DNA of 64,000 bases from Leucogyrophana mollusca (GCA_021014945.1 MU266383.1:62001-126000); one strand, 5' to 3'; shown: positions 36,001-48,774, numbered from the stretch's first letter. Translations and numbers: made by a program. Notes: generated by a model from the sequence alone, not told the origin.

Positions 36001-39000
36001 ACTATGTCCAGGACAGCATCTTGGCTCAGGATAGAGCCATGTTCCGCACACAACTTGCCGCCCTATATGATGTCCTCGAACGGTTCATGGGTGGCTTGAA
36101 GGGCCACGAAATCTTCACCATTGCAAATCTGTTTTCGCTATACGAAGAGACTGAGAAACTGTTCGGTGGCAGTATCGAAGCGAGGGTTCTCAGCCTCAGG
36201 GAACAACACAAGGACGACTTGGACAAGGTCGTCGCATTGGTGCTGAGCCACACCAAAGCTCAGAGCAAGTCGAAGCTGATGTTGGCTATTTTGGACTACG
36301 TCAAAACCAGTGGACTGCCTGTTTCGAACTCTGACAGCCGTTTATATCAGGTTCTCAGCGATCTTGCAGCGTTGGAGTCGAAGTATGTCCCTGTCAGCTG
36401 TGAACCGAGTCCTGCCTGATGTCTTGTGTTTTAAAGGTCTTCCACGTCCGTATCGTTGAAAGCCCGAGAAGTATTGATCCTTGGGCAAATGCCTTCATAC
36501 GAAGAGCGTCTCATCCAGATGGAGGCTATACTCAAGGCTTCCGTCTCGTCGAGCTATTACGGTGAACAAGGGGGCGCTAGCAGGTAAATCCCGCATCCTC
36601 GGGTCTGTGCTCAGTAGTTAAACGATTTTGGTCCAGGGCACCGTCTGCTGACATCCTTAGGGAACTCAGCGATTCCAGATACACCGTTTATGATGTCTTG
36701 CCAGCATTTTTCTCTCATGAAGACCCCGTCATCACAATCGGTGAGCCTAAGCTCAAGGGATTCCTGTGAATAGGTCTCAATATTCCCCATAGCTGCCTTT
36801 GAGGTATATGTTCGCCGTGCTTATCGAGCGTACTCGCTGCTGTCGATCGATTATGAGGAGGGAGATGGCCTCGATGACGGCGATCTTCCGAGCGTAGTCA
36901 CTTGGAGATTCAATCTTGGGCAATCACACTCACCTCCCGCAACACCCAGCGTCACCGCGCCGTGAGTATCTGTATTCATTCTGGTTTTGCCTTACCGAAC
37001 GTGAACTCTTTCTTAGTGATCCCCGTCGCCAAGGCTCCGTCAGTGACCTCACTTATCTCATCAACCGCAATCAGTCGCAGCCCGTCCGAACTGGTGTCAT
37101 CGCTTCCTTCTCAGATCTCGCTGCCTTGTCGAGAGGTTTCGAGAAGGTTGCCTCCATGCTCCCAGCCTTCGAAGTAGATGAGTTCCGTCAACGCTACGGA
37201 AGCAACCAGCCGCCGAATGTTATGAACCTCGCCCTGCGCATCTTCGACCAGGCTGACGATATGTCGGAAGAGGCTTGGGCTGAGCAATTGGCCAAGTTCA
37301 TCAATGACCGTCAGGCCACTCTCGTCCGTCGCGGAGTCCGTCGTGTGACACTCTTGATCTGTCGTCGGGGCCAGTACCCCATGTACTTCACTCTTCGCAG
37401 CTCTGGTGGGGCATGGATTGAAGAGCAAGCCATCCGAAACATCGAGCCTGCTCTGGCCTTCCAGCTGGAACTCAGTCGGCTATCCAATTACAAGCTGACA
37501 CCTTGCTTCGTCGAGACGAAACAGATCCACATATACCACGCCGTGGCGCAGGAAAATCAGCTGGACAACAGGTTCTTCATTCGTGCCCTTGTGCGTCCTG
37601 GACGTCTCCGTGGCAGCATGAGCACTGCAGAATACCTCGTGTCCGAGACCGATCGCCTGGTAACGAGTGTCCTCGACGCCCTGGAGGTCGTTAGTGCGCA
37701 ATACCGCAACGCCGATGTCAACCACATCTTTATGAATTTCGTCTACAACCTCGCCGTGACATATGAAGATGTGTTAGAAGCTATCTCAGGTTTCATCGAG
37801 CGCCATGGGAAACGCCTCTGGCGCCTCCATGTCACTGGATCGGAAATCCGCATTGCCCTCGAGGATAACGAGGGCAACGTCACACCTATTCGCTGCATCA
37901 TCGAAAACGTGTCCGGATTCGTCGTGAATTTCCATGGTTATCAGGAGATTACAACCGATAAGGGCACCACCATCCTGAAGTCCATCGGCGAGAAGGGCCC
38001 TCTTCACCTACAACCTGTTCACCAAGCGTATCCCACGAAAGAATCCCTTCAACCCAAGCGCTACCAAGCCCATCTCATCGGCACAACATACGTGTACGAT
38101 TTCCCTGAACTCTTCTCGAAAGCTTTGCACAATGTCTGGATTCAGGCTCGCAGCCTCGATTCCTCATTGGACCTACCCAAAAAGTTCTTGGAAGCGAAGG
38201 AGTTGGTGTTGGACGAAAATGACGAGCTCACCGAAGTCGAAAGAGCGCCAGGCAATAATAGCTTTGGCATGGTCGCCTGGGTCTTCACTCTCAAGACGCC
38301 TGAGTTCCCCCAGGGGCGCAAGACTGTCGTGATTGCCAACGACATCACCTACAAAATTGGTTCCTTTGGGCCCATCGAAGACCAATTTTTCTACCAGGTT
38401 ACCAAATATGCTCGCGAGCAGGGACTTCCTCGCATCTATCTCTCCGCAAACTCAGGCGCTCGTATCGGCCTCGCTGAAGAGGTCATGCATCTGTTCTCGT
38501 GCGCCTGGAACGACGACGATCACCCCGAGAAGGGTATCGAGTACCTTTACCTCACTCGGGAGAACTATCTCAAGGTGCAGGAGAAGGCCGCTGCCGCTAT
38601 AAGGACAACAGAAGTTGAGGTGGAAGGAGAGGTGCGGTACAAGATCACTGATATCATCGGCCTTCAAGATGGTCTTGGGGTGGAATCATTGAGGGGCTCA
38701 GGCCTGATTGCTGGAGAGACGTCCCGCGCTTACGATGACATATTCACCATCACCTTGGTCACCGCACGTTCGGTCGGTATCGGAGCTTACCTCGTTCGTC
38801 TCGGTGAACGAGCTGTTCAAGTCGAAGGCCAACCCATCATTCTTACCGGCGCCCCCGCACTCAACAAAGTGCTTGGTCGTGAAGTGTATACGTCGAACCT
38901 GCAGCTCGGTGGCACTCAGATCATGCACAAGAACGGTGTCTCCCACCTCACCGCCAGCAGCGACCTTGAAGGTGTCACTCACATACTCCAATGGCTCTCT

Positions 39001-40423
39001 TACGTCCCTGAGAGTCGAGGAGAGCCGTTGCCCGTGCGCGAATCATCGGACCCATGGGACCGCGACATAGCGTACACGCCGCCGAAGGGTGCCTATGACC
39101 CTCGATGGTTCATTGAGGGCAAGACCGATGAACAGACCTCTCAATGGTTGCCTGGCTTCTTCGACAAGGGTTCTTACCAAGAAACCTTGAGCGGTTGGGC
39201 CCAGACGGTTGTCGTCGGTCGTGCACGACTAGGCGGCATCCCCATGGGTGTGATCGCGGTCGAAACTCGCACAATCGAACGCGTTGTCCCTGCTGATCCC
39301 GCCAATCCCGCCTCGTTCGAGCAGCGCGTGATGGAAGCTGGTCAAGTTTGGTACCCCAACTCCGCTTACAAGACCGCACAAGCCATCTTCGACTTCAACC
39401 GCGAGGGTCTCCCTCTCATCATCTTCGCGAACTGGCGTGGATTCTCGGGCGGTCAACAGGACATGTACGACGAGGTCCTGAAACAGGGCTCGAAGATCGT
39501 CGACGGGCTCTCCAGCTACAAGCAACCGGTCTTTGTCTACATCGTGCCTAACGGTGAACTGCGTGGTGGAGCGTGGGTGGTACTCGATCCGTCTATCAAC
39601 TCCGAAAAGATGGAGATGTATGCAGATGTTGAGGCTCGTGCGGGTGTGTTGGAGCCGGAGGGTATCGTCGAGATCAAGATGCGCCGTGATAAGATCCTGG
39701 CCCTGATGGAGCGCCTCGATGACACCTACGCTTCCCTCAAACGTGACAGCAAAGACACGACCAAGTCGGCTGAGGAGAGAGCCCAGGCTGCACAAGCTCT
39801 GAGCGATCGCGAGACACTGCTGCAGCCGACATACAAGCAAATCGCCCTTTTGTACGCTGATCTACACGAGTATGTCTGCTATCCCCACCCCTGGCGGTCT
39901 ATGCGCTAACCAGAGTTGCTTTTCAGTCGCACGGGTCGTATGGAGGCCAAAGGTTGCGCCAAGCCAGCGGTATGGAAGAATGCTCGAAGGCACTTCTACT
40001 GGGCTCTTCGCGCAAGGATCGCGCGCTCCAATGCACTGGCTGAGATTGCTGAGAACAGCCCCGACTCAAGTCCGGAATACCACTCCAAGATATTGAGCTC
40101 GCTGGTCAACGTCGCCGACGCCTCCGACAACCGCGCCATCGCACAAGCTCTGGAGCAGCTCGATCTCACTGCAACGTTGGCTCGGCTTAGGACCGACCAC
40201 CTGGTGCATCGCTTCTCTGAGGTTGCATCACAAGATCGCAAAGCGTCCATGGAGGGCCTGTTTAGGTTAGTCAACAACCTGTCGGATGACGAGAGAATGG
40301 CACTGCAGGTTGCCCTTCAGAATTCCAACCGATCACCAGGTTTGTTCTAGCTATTAGTATGAAGATCTGCGACAATGTGCTGAGTATTGTTGATTCACAG
40401 GACCTCCTTCGTACAGTAACTAA
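33070..40423 (+). CDS. ACC1: Acetyl-CoA carboxylase (multidomain, cytosolic)
   Basis: This gene encodes a protein of roughly 2,240 residues. Exons at the start are 33070-33109, 33164-33246, 33304-33322 (19 bases), 33376-34020, 34073-34318 and 34372-35471. Biotin carboxylase motifs are [56 protein letters not shown] and [14 protein letters not shown]. The biotin attachment site EVMKMYMPL follows; its Lys is codon 714 (35538-35540). The carboxyltransferase domain has [16 protein letters not shown] and [19 protein letters not shown]. The enzyme makes malonyl-CoA for fatty-acid synthesis. The final exons end SPGPPSYSN with TAA at 40421-40423. Intron 1 can be joined only with a GC donor. The gene is otherwise intact and is the largest in the window. 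Confidence 0.97.
33110..33163 (+). other. GC-AG intron 1 of ACC1
   Basis: The conserved start [12 protein letters not shown] is restored only if exon 1 ends at 33109 and exon 2 begins at 33164. The intron then reads GCTAGT...CAG and is 54 bases, a normal length here. The nearby GT at 33114 gives an in-frame TAG. Confidence 0.7.
33304..33322 (+). other. 19-base exon 3 of ACC1
   Basis: It encodes VLIANN plus the first base of Gly and is flanked by AG and GTATTC. It supplies the invariant VLIANNGIA of biotin carboxylase, so it must be included. Confidence 0.85.
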
Positions 40424-40975
40424 GCTGTATGGTCGTCCCTTCATCTCTCCTGTGCAATTCTTGTCGCTAGTATCGTCCTGTTGTCACTCGGGGCCTTAAC
40501 ATATACACCGTTTGCTCCGCTACATACATAATTCATTTCTTGTACATATGCATATTCCCTAGATAAAAATACCGCCAATTCGTTTCTTTCATATAATAAT
40601 TGTCTTTGAACTTGGGAAAGACTTACGGTGGGGTCGACAAACCAAATTTCGAAGAGGCTCAAATCAACTTTGCCTCTCTCTTGGCTTGTCAACGATACTA
40701 TAGTATTGGTGCTTGGAGGTGAGGAGTAAACAGCGTGATAGGAGAGTTGGGTTTGCTGGAGACGATGGTCGGTTGACATGGCTTTTATACCCTCGAGCGC
40801 GCTGCCTTCGGCGCAATCTGCCAGCGACTGTTTATTCCCCACTCGCAACAGTGACACGACATGCTGGTCGCTTGTATGTACTAGTTGGAACCCCCGAACT
40901 GTCTATGACCAGTGCAATTACATATAGCAGAACTACTCGATTCCGTGTCAGACCATCATGCTTCGTCTGGATCAT
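40424..40975. other. Intergenic between convergent ACC1 and the hydrolase pseudogene
   Basis: The 552 bases hold the ACC1 3' flank. A minus-strand open frame crossing 40441-40857 has no recognisable motif. Confidence 0.5.
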
Positions 40976-42121
40976 TCATAAATGCTTCTTGAAGAACTCG
41001 ATCGACTTCGAGAATGCATCTTCCTTGCCCGCCTTAACTAGGGGGTTGCTCAGGTCGCCACGCACAGCGAACCCATGAGTGCATCCTTCCCAGTGTGCAC
41101 GGGCATAGCCAGGGGCAAACTTTCCATCACCGAGGAGTTCATTTTCTGCGACTCAAGAGGGAACTGCCCGTCGAAGGTGCAAGAGTTGATGAGGAGGGGC
41201 GCTTTCGACAAAGCTGCATATTTCTGGACAACGCACACATTAGCAAGAGGTACGTATGGAGTGTGTATGGACCTTTTGATTTACCTCGATATCGTCGGGT
41301 GCTTTCAGAATTGAAGGATGCGCAACCACAGACACTTAAATCACGTTATCGAACGCGAGGTCGAAGACGTAGCGGCCTGCGGGAGAATTCGTCTCGGAGA
41401 GTTACTACGTATATCAGGAGGGATTTGCGCACCGCCGAAGCAATATCTGGTAGCGCCGAACAACGTCACGCCTTCTTCTTTGAGGGCGGCAACGACGGCG
41501 TCAAGGATTGGGCGTGTCTGGTTGGGACCGTGGTTTACCGCCCACGCCCCGATGTCAATATTTCTGTAAAGTAAGAGGTGTGTACTGGTACCACTGTCTA
41601 TAGCAGCAGACGGGCTTACGCGAGGGTCGACTGCGTCGAGAGGAATGATATCAGCGGGAATAGGGTCCCCGTGCAAGTGATCGGGCGCAACAACCTACAG
41701 TGGCGTGCCATCAGATAAGGCACAACGAAGAGACAAATGAGATATCACAGACTTTAAAGCCGTTCCTCGCGAAATCATCAACAAGCAGCTGTTACCAGTA
41801 GGATTGGCTGTGCAATCAGAGACAAGAGTAGAGGCATACTCCGTGTTGAAAAGGTCGATGCCGAAGGCGTCGGCGATGTACAGAATGACCTTGTCCTTGG
41901 GGTAGTCGCCGGCGGGCGTCCCAACGTAGCAGGTTATGCCTCCAATTGTCTCGATTTTTCCTAATAGACATGGTCAGGATTTGTGATTTGGCAGCGGAAG
42001 AGCATGAATACCTTCGGGCGTACCCCCATGGCGAACACCTGGGGGAACGTTCAGTTCTAGCTCACCGTAATTAAGAGTCGCTAGAGTGCGCACCGCGAAC
42101 ACAGTCCTGACAGAAGCTCAT
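40976..42121 (-). pseudogene. Dienelactone hydrolase-family gene, apparently inactivated
   Basis: Family blocks are in order on the minus strand: VRHGGTPEGKIETIGGITCY, YVGTPAGDYPKDKVILYIAD, LLVDDFARNGFKV, VVAPDHLHGDPIPAD, GAWAVNHGPNQTRPILDAV, RYCFGG (nucleophile Cys; usually GYCFGG), VVAHPS and EGCTHGFAVRGD (catalytic His). Several breaks interrupt them. A TAA stands at 41336-41338 where the family has Lys after VI. The frame shifts near 41139-41147, between FPLESQKM and ELLGDGKF. Joins near 41840 and 41580 also fail to keep phase with GT-AG sites. Intact relatives are alpha/beta hydrolases of about 250 residues that open cyclic esters. Sequencing error could explain one break but hardly all. 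Confidence 0.75.
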
Positions 42122-44725
42122 TGTAGAAGGGGGGAATATAGCGTTGGGTGTGCTAGATGGCAGCAATTGAACCAGGTAAAGTGGTCCTTGTGGTATTGAA
42201 TGGTCAGAGCAGAAATGTTAGATCCCGCTTTATAGGAAGTCGCTCAGGCAGGCAGACAGAACCACCCCCACCAAAGGCCGACGCCAGCAGACCCAAGATC
42301 ACACAGTCTAACAAGATATCGAGGGGCTCTGATACCCGCCCGTAGTGTGGATGATGGTCGCGTGGATATGGGACTGCGCAATCATTCGGGGCCTCCGAAA
42401 AAAACATGCAAAGAAGCGACATGCAGCAACCCCGCACCGGAGGTTGTATAGCGTGTGATATGTGGGGTCGGATTAGGTTACATGCCAAGACGTGCTTGGA
42501 TACAGAACGCAGTGGTCTCCGATGAACTTGGGCGGGAGGTAAGGCTCAAATAGTCGAGACTGTCTTCTAGCGCTAACGATGGAATACATCCGCTGTCGGC
42601 CACGGTGAGAAACAAGCCGGCGTGCTGCTTAAAGCTGAAAGCTTTCTGGATTGATGGACAGCTGAAGATGGGATTCATCATTCGACCTACCTCAAGGTTT
42701 ACAAGATGATTGTCAAGTCGGCGTCGTGCTCTACAGACTGGATCCAACAGGCACTGGACGGCAGTACAGCGTGTTCAATGGTCACGTCAGAGGATCGGAA
42801 AGTCCTATCAGTGACGAACATTGTAGCAACAGTTGTGGAGATTGATCGAATGATTGATCGGGAACAAGAAGGTCACCGAAGATGGCGGCGCAGGTTGACA
42901 GAGGTTGACGTTGTGATAAAATCAATTGTGACCAAATGTGACTGGCAGATTGTTGACCACTGGCATGTCGGTATGTACACTTTGGTTCCAAGTGTCCTCA
43001 TCTATTTTCATTAGCACTCAATGGCATTGAACCTGTGTCTTGTACCACTTCTACGCCGTCGATGCCGGGTTTCACGTCGGACGAAGACAGCACCAAAGGG
43101 AGCAAGGACTAGAGAACAACAACATTGCCATACCTCAATGTGCTGACACGTCCAGTTACAATTTAAGGAACGTACCGTGATGAAAAATGGACAGACGGAA
43201 GACTGGCGCTGAACAGACTACCGTGACTGGTGCGACTCGCGTACACCGTTTCAGCTAATGAATATCTTCGTCAAGAGCTTGATTTTTTTTTTCTTCTCAT
43301 CAAGACCAGCCAAAATGGAGTGTGACTGGTGGTTGGGCATCGCGCCAGGCTTGAGCAACCAGTACCAGTCAATACCAGTCTTCGAGGAAGTCAATCGTTT
43401 TCACGATGGGCAAGTCGCGGAGTTATTTAATATTTTGGTATCCCATGCGATTGCCGATGAGTCACCTGGGTGTTCACGTCGGCAGCCATGACCAACCAGA
43501 ATGACGGATGCGTCTGTGCTATGGACCGTAAGGTGGGCGGTTATTTGTGTTATTTGTGGGTATCCATTCAAGTTCAGGCCATTTGACTGTAAACGATGGG
43601 GCATCCATGCGCCATGGCCAACTTTTGTAGGATCCACGTCTGTTATCAATGCAGAACGGTATGTTTGAAGGCCTTCAACCCCCGATTGATGGTTGTGGAG
43701 TCGCTAGTCTCCAATAGTCGAAGGATGTGGCGGACTGCGTACTTGTAACCTCTCTTCGTGATTACTACTCATTGGTGTCGTCGTGACGATGATTTGGACT
43801 CTGTGTCCTTGGTAACTGGTTTCGACATCGGCGGGGGAGGCTTTGGGGCAGCCGCCTCCTTCATCTCCACGGGTTTGCCACTATCAATAGGCGCAGGGGA
43901 ATGTAACAGATCGCTATTTCAGCCGCAGTCTGAGACACTTCGCCCGACATCGACCAGCTGGACTCGCTTTCACCTCGAGATATGGCGAACCTCGGACCTC
44001 GGTGCGCCTGCTCAGAGAGTCGACGGTGCTACAACTATCAATTGCAGCCAGAGACATGTAACTCCAAGTTCCTGCAGCGGTCCGTGTCCAACTTAATGTT
44101 ATGACTTCCTCGGCGTGCCGCCCTCTCTTTTGCTTTTATAGATGACGCCGGAGGAAGATCCGGGTTCTTTGTTTCATGCTTCATTCTTTAAGACCTGCTT
44201 TGTCAATACGAGGCGCTTTCGTACGCACGCCGCAACCTGAGCACTGTATTGAAAGGCTCTCCCGCCCAGCCGTCTTCTTGGATGCGATCATCGACCACTT
44301 TGGGAACTCGTACGAGTTAAAAACTATGGGCTCACTGTAAATTAACCATTGACATGCAGCAAACCGAGTCGACATTTTTGTTATACACGTCATATTGGGG
44401 GAAGTACGCCGACGTAAGTACACCTCTAAATATCCCGACTATTCGTTTAAGAACTGCCTGCTAATGCCTGCTGCTCTGAAGGTGTGTTTCGTGCGGGTGT
44501 GCACCCGTTGATGCTCAGCTGTATATTTAGGTTGATTGCTAATTCGGACTGAACATAGAAAAATGAGGAAGAACAATTACAGCTATTGCTTCGACTTCAA
44601 TGCCGGCCGACGACGGGATATCAACAAGTTCATCGTGTGCACTCCACAAACGACGTGTAGAGTGGGGAAGCGTCCCTCTGAGAAATGTGTAAGTGCCGAG
44701 CAATGTGACACAATGATGCTGACTA
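42122..44725. other. 2.6 kb gene-poor stretch
   Basis: Open frames are short, cross both strands at random and match no family I know. No terminal inverted repeats, LTRs or transposase/RT motifs were seen by eye. With 45013-48305 it forms an island unlike the dense flanks. Confidence 0.4.
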
Positions 44726-45012
44726 TTATAACTGCAGCTGACCCCCTTCGCCACGAGCTTGATCTTCTTGTGGGTCGGGACCAGCAAGCTGTGACGAGGG
44801 GCTGCTGGTTGGGTATGGCATATCGGTTCAGTACAATATACCAGCGTCCGAGACCACACTCACAAATATTGAACCGTAGAGTTCACTTCGACGTACATAT
44901 TGCGACGGTTGACGGTGAGGATGTGTATCAAGACGATGAATGCCACTAGGGCGAGCAGAAGAAGGGTCAGGCCTTGGTCTGAGGAGGCGAGTGACTGTTT
45001 AACTGGGTCCAT
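44726..45012 (-). CDS. Candidate 75-residue single-pass membrane protein
   Basis: Two short exons, 45012-44864 and 44804-44726, join in frame across a 59-base intron with GTGAGT and ACCAG ends, a normal size here. The N-terminal part (MDPVKQSLASSDQG) is followed by a strong membrane segment (LTLLLLALVAFIVLIHILTV), then a basic NRRN, so the N-terminus probably faces out or into the lumen. The second exon is acidic and Gln/Pro-rich (QLAGPDPQEDQARGEGGQLQ). I do not recognise the family. The support is the clean splice, the hydrophobic block and the ordered layout, not homology. It could be chance or part of a longer gene. Confidence 0.45.
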
Positions 45013-48000
45013 TTGAGGTTGGGCGGCTTGACGGGCCTCGTGCTTATGAGCAGTGGTGTACTCAGAGTGCGTATGTGTGGACCGCCTGCTGACACTGCCA
45101 GCCCTTTATTCAAATAAAAGCAAGATCAATAATTGTGACGCGATCTGCCAGGTGTGCTTCAAATAAAAGCAAGATCAATAATTGGGACGCGATCTGCCAA
45201 GTGTGCCTGTTCGTTGGAAATTCCGTGTCGAAGGTTCATTTCGGTGCTGTGGCCGTTTCTCAGCCGGAGTAATCAGTCACTCACCCTGCCCAGCGCTTAG
45301 TAGCCTAAAGCGCAAACTCCACCTGTCGGACTGAACTGTATGTAGCTGGGAGGCGGTGGTGTTAGACATAATGCAACGCACCATGATTTAAACGCTAATC
45401 GTCCGATCACCCAGCGTCACAGTGATTGTCCCAAGTGATAAAAGATGGGTTCAGATGCGGGGGCTTGGATTGAGCCTTTCAAACCCAACGACATAGGGCT
45501 CGCCAGATCATTAGTGTGCTTTCTTGTGCCCCATACACGGAACTTGGAAGACAGGCATAAACTTAAAGGTAGTTAGCGAGTAATATTATCTAAGCAATCG
45601 TCGCAATCGTAGATTCTCTCGAGCGCTCGCAGCTCTCAGACTTGGCTCAGAACACTGTTCGATCGGATCATTGATCAAAGTGCTGACTATGGGGCAATTT
45701 ACGGAATGATTTGTGTCTGCGCGGATGCAATCATTAAATACAGCCCCAGTTCGTGCTAACAATAAAAAGGGGAAACCCCTAGCTTTCGAAATCGCGATAG
45801 AACTAACGTTTCTAATATCTGAACTTCATCTGCGACAGCAGAGGTCCCACCCACATCTACGTCCTATTATTTTGCAATCGTTGTGATGTCGATAAACCTA
45901 GTCGTACGCCACATTTGCTCACTACGTTACCTACAATCTTTCGTGAATATCTTTCCAAAAAAAACGAAGTAAAAGTATTTAGTCGCCAAGGATGCGGTAA
46001 CTACGCCCGTTTGAAGGGTCCAACTGAGTTCGGGTGGAGAAGCCGCCTATCAGCAAGTTTGCTTTCATAGAAGGGTTACTGGTCTACCTTGCTCATCATG
46101 ATAGACTCCTGTCGCCAATCTTTGGGTTCAATCACTGATGGGTAAATGATACTTTACCATAGACCGCGGAGCAAGACTATCGTTCGTGACTTCTTCTTTG
46201 TAGTCGACTGGTTCTATTTTTCCTGCTGCTTTGAGGTCTGATGCGGACGAGATCGAAGATAGTACGGGATCAGCCTGCGGTTTGGTTAATTCGCCGACAC
46301 CTCAAAATCCGATCGATGATACAAGGTCGTCGGTCGACGCCATAAGTCCACAAAGGCTGGCGATCCAACCGGAAACAAAAAATTTCATCTATCTATTCAG
46401 CCCTATCATCTATGGCTCCATCAACCTCCAGGCCAATATCACCAATATTGCTATCAACCATGTCGCGTGTCTTCCTGGCAGAGCTCTGAGCAACCCAATC
46501 ACACGCGCACCTCCCAGTCCTCTGATCTCAGCATATATCATCCCCGATGGGCCTGCTCATGGCTGCGAGTTTCCCCTCCCCTCTGCCAACGCGGGAACAA
46601 AGTGAGTATATGTTATGGCTTTCATTGGGGCCCCGCTCCCAGCACCGGACCATCCCGTCAGAAGACGCCGCAATTTGGGATCGAATCCAATAAACCCCAA
46701 CAGAGTGTTTTGTTGGATGCAAAATCGACACTGCCCATCAGCAAGCGAGCGTGATCTAAGTCCCGACCGCTGGAATAAGTTTGAAGCAGAGCGAATATCA
46801 CAATATTCTGTATCATCTCTTACGTGACTGCCATTGGGATCAGTGATCTAACCGTTCTCGAAGGCTTCCATTGACGGTTCCTGGGTAACATTGGGGACGG
46901 TCGATTGAGCGGACACACTGGTACGAAGAGCCTGAAGTAATTGGCATGTGCGGGTGAATCATGGGCCACTGTGATAGACGCCGATGGAAGGAAGAGGAGA
47001 GGAACAGCGAAGTGCGGGTCAGCCACTGACAAACGACCGCCTCCGCGGGGTTTGGACCCGACCGCGAACTCCCAAGAAGAGGTGTACGCCACGAAGTTGG
47101 AAGCATCAACGGAAATTAACCGAGTTCGAAATCGGGGGAGGGCAGCTTTGACGCGGTATAATCCCGCAAGGATGATGCTGAGAGGGTAAAAGGCGCCTCA
47201 AGGTGCTGAAATGCTGGCGTGAAATGTCCGGGAGGGATGCGCGCAGTCGGCGGGGGCAAAATGCCTAGCACTGGAGGCTGTCAAAAGATAGACTCAGATA
47301 TGAACAAACGAATCGGGTGGCCAATAGCCTCTGGTAAAATGCAAGCGCTAGCCCCGCCACATGCTGTATCCCCTATACGGCGCATTGAGCGCTAACGCAA
47401 AACCGGTGCGTACACAGGGTCGTGCGGTGATGTAACCGTGGTCCCCGCACGCTCGATGATCCAAGAAGTCCCGGAAAATTTCTTCAATTCCAAAAGTGTG
47501 CATGGGTCGTTCCAAAGATCCATCCGAGAGCTACTTTTGGGTGGTGTCGGATCGGGGCTTCTTGCGCTTCATGAAGACAACTCAGATCATCCCAACCCCA
47601 AATTAGATCTTTGGATGAGTTACTCGCCCGACCAAGCAATGTCCGAGAGTGTGGGGGTTAGGTAGCCCGAGCATCCGGAGCAACCCAATCCAGGCCATGG
47701 ATAATATTAATAGCACTCGAATAGCTTGAAACGGATATCCAGGTCTATCCTCCATGCTGGCAACTTGCTGTAAGACCACAATATAGATGATAACGATCGG
47801 GATGGGGTTCAAGTTATAATTCAGTATAGACGTCATCTAATGAGGCCGACGTACTTGAATTTTTTGCCAAAATGAATTGGGAAGATATGGGATAGGGTTT
47901 CTCGATCTCAGTGTTATCAATCGGACTCTAATTCCTGACATGGGAATGATCTCGTCAACTCTGACTGAACTATTGAGGCACAACTCACGCACCAGACAGT

Positions 48001-48305
48001 CAACTACCGAGGGAAAGTTGAGTTGAGTTGGCTGGGGGTGGTGCCTTGCAGTGCCCCAGTGAACTCAATGCGTTTTTGTTGTTGTCAGTGACCTACAGCG
48101 CAGAAAGCGGTGAATACATTGGCGCGCTTCGAGTGGATAATCTGACTGGCCGCAGCTGGGCCATGCTGCTGCGAGCCTGTAACCTGCGACTACACCGCCA
48201 TTGAAGAAGATGTGGGGCTGTGGGGGCATGAGGACCGTGGGAAACTCGGGAGCTTGATTTTCGGACAAGCGTCAGGACAAGGCCACCTTACACTCAACCT
48301 TCACA
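45013..48305. other. 3.3 kb gene-poor stretch
   Basis: Apart from the 49-bp duplication nothing is recognisable. The open frame at 46231-46605 has a start but no family motif. No tRNA with both internal promoter boxes was found. Confidence 0.4.
45111..45208. repeat. 49-bp tandem duplication
   Basis: Two head-to-tail copies, 45111-45159 and 45160-45208, start CAAATAAAAGCAAGATCAAT and differ at about three positions. They lie about 100 bases upstream of the candidate membrane-protein start, possibly in its promoter. Confidence 0.9.
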
Positions 48306-48774
48306 ATGTCGAACAAAGACTACTACGCCGGTGGACAGCAGCAGCAGTACTACCCTCCTCAAGGTGCGTTATCAGTATATAAATTCCAGTAAATTCCGGA
48401 CCTTGACACGCTCTGTAGGGCCTCCACCGGGTCAGGGGGGATACTACCCCCAACAACCGCAGCAGTCGTACCAAGGGTACCCTCAGCAGGGAGGGTACGG
48501 TGGTCAACCTGGCTACCAACCCCAACCCCCACCTCAAACAGTCTACGTGTTAGTCTACTTTTTGCCTGTCGTTAAATTATTCACCAAATCACGCCATTTT
48601 TTTTTTTCAGTCAGCAACCTCAAAAACAAGGAGGTGGTGGAGGCGTCGGTTGTCTGGCTTGTCTTGCTGGAGCATGTCTCTGTTGCTGCGCTGAGGGTAC
48701 GCTTTCGTTGCAATCAAGATGTGATGTTATATTGACGGGTTGCTGCAGAGGCACTTTGCGACTGTCTTTTGTAG
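48306..48774 (+). CDS. Small Gln/Pro/Gly-rich protein with Cys-rich membrane tail (CYSTM type)
   Basis: Four exons, 48306-48363, 48419-48548, 48611-48696 and 48749-48774, give 99 residues. After MSNKDYYAGGQQQQYYPPQG comes a low-complexity stretch of Tyr, Pro, Gln and Gly (GYPQQGGYGGQPGYQPQPPP). The C-terminus is GCLACLAGACLCCCAEEALC, then DCLL. That cysteine-packed hydrophobic tail is the mark of CYSTM proteins, tail-anchored membrane proteins linked to stress tolerance in yeasts and plants. The final exon of 26 bases supplies EALCDCLL and the stop. All joins are in frame. The specific role is unknown. Confidence 0.85.

Noticed and set aside
40441..40857. Minus-strand open frame after ACC1
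   Set aside because: No motif, low coding character, and it lies in the ACC1 3' flank.
41341..41676. Reading the hydrolase exons as one frame with the intron retained
   Set aside because: It keeps the frame at one junction but still meets the stop at 41336-41338 and the later shift once the next intron is removed.
46231..46605. Plus-strand open frame of 124 codons in the gene-poor island
   Set aside because: No recognisable domain and no supporting splice or signal features.
46662..46700. GGATCGAATCC resembling a tRNA B box
   Set aside because: There is no A box at the right distance and no cloverleaf can be formed around it.
48065..48268. Minus-strand open frame just before the CYSTM gene
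   Set aside because: It lies in the presumed promoter and matches nothing; the divergent placement alone is weak evidence.
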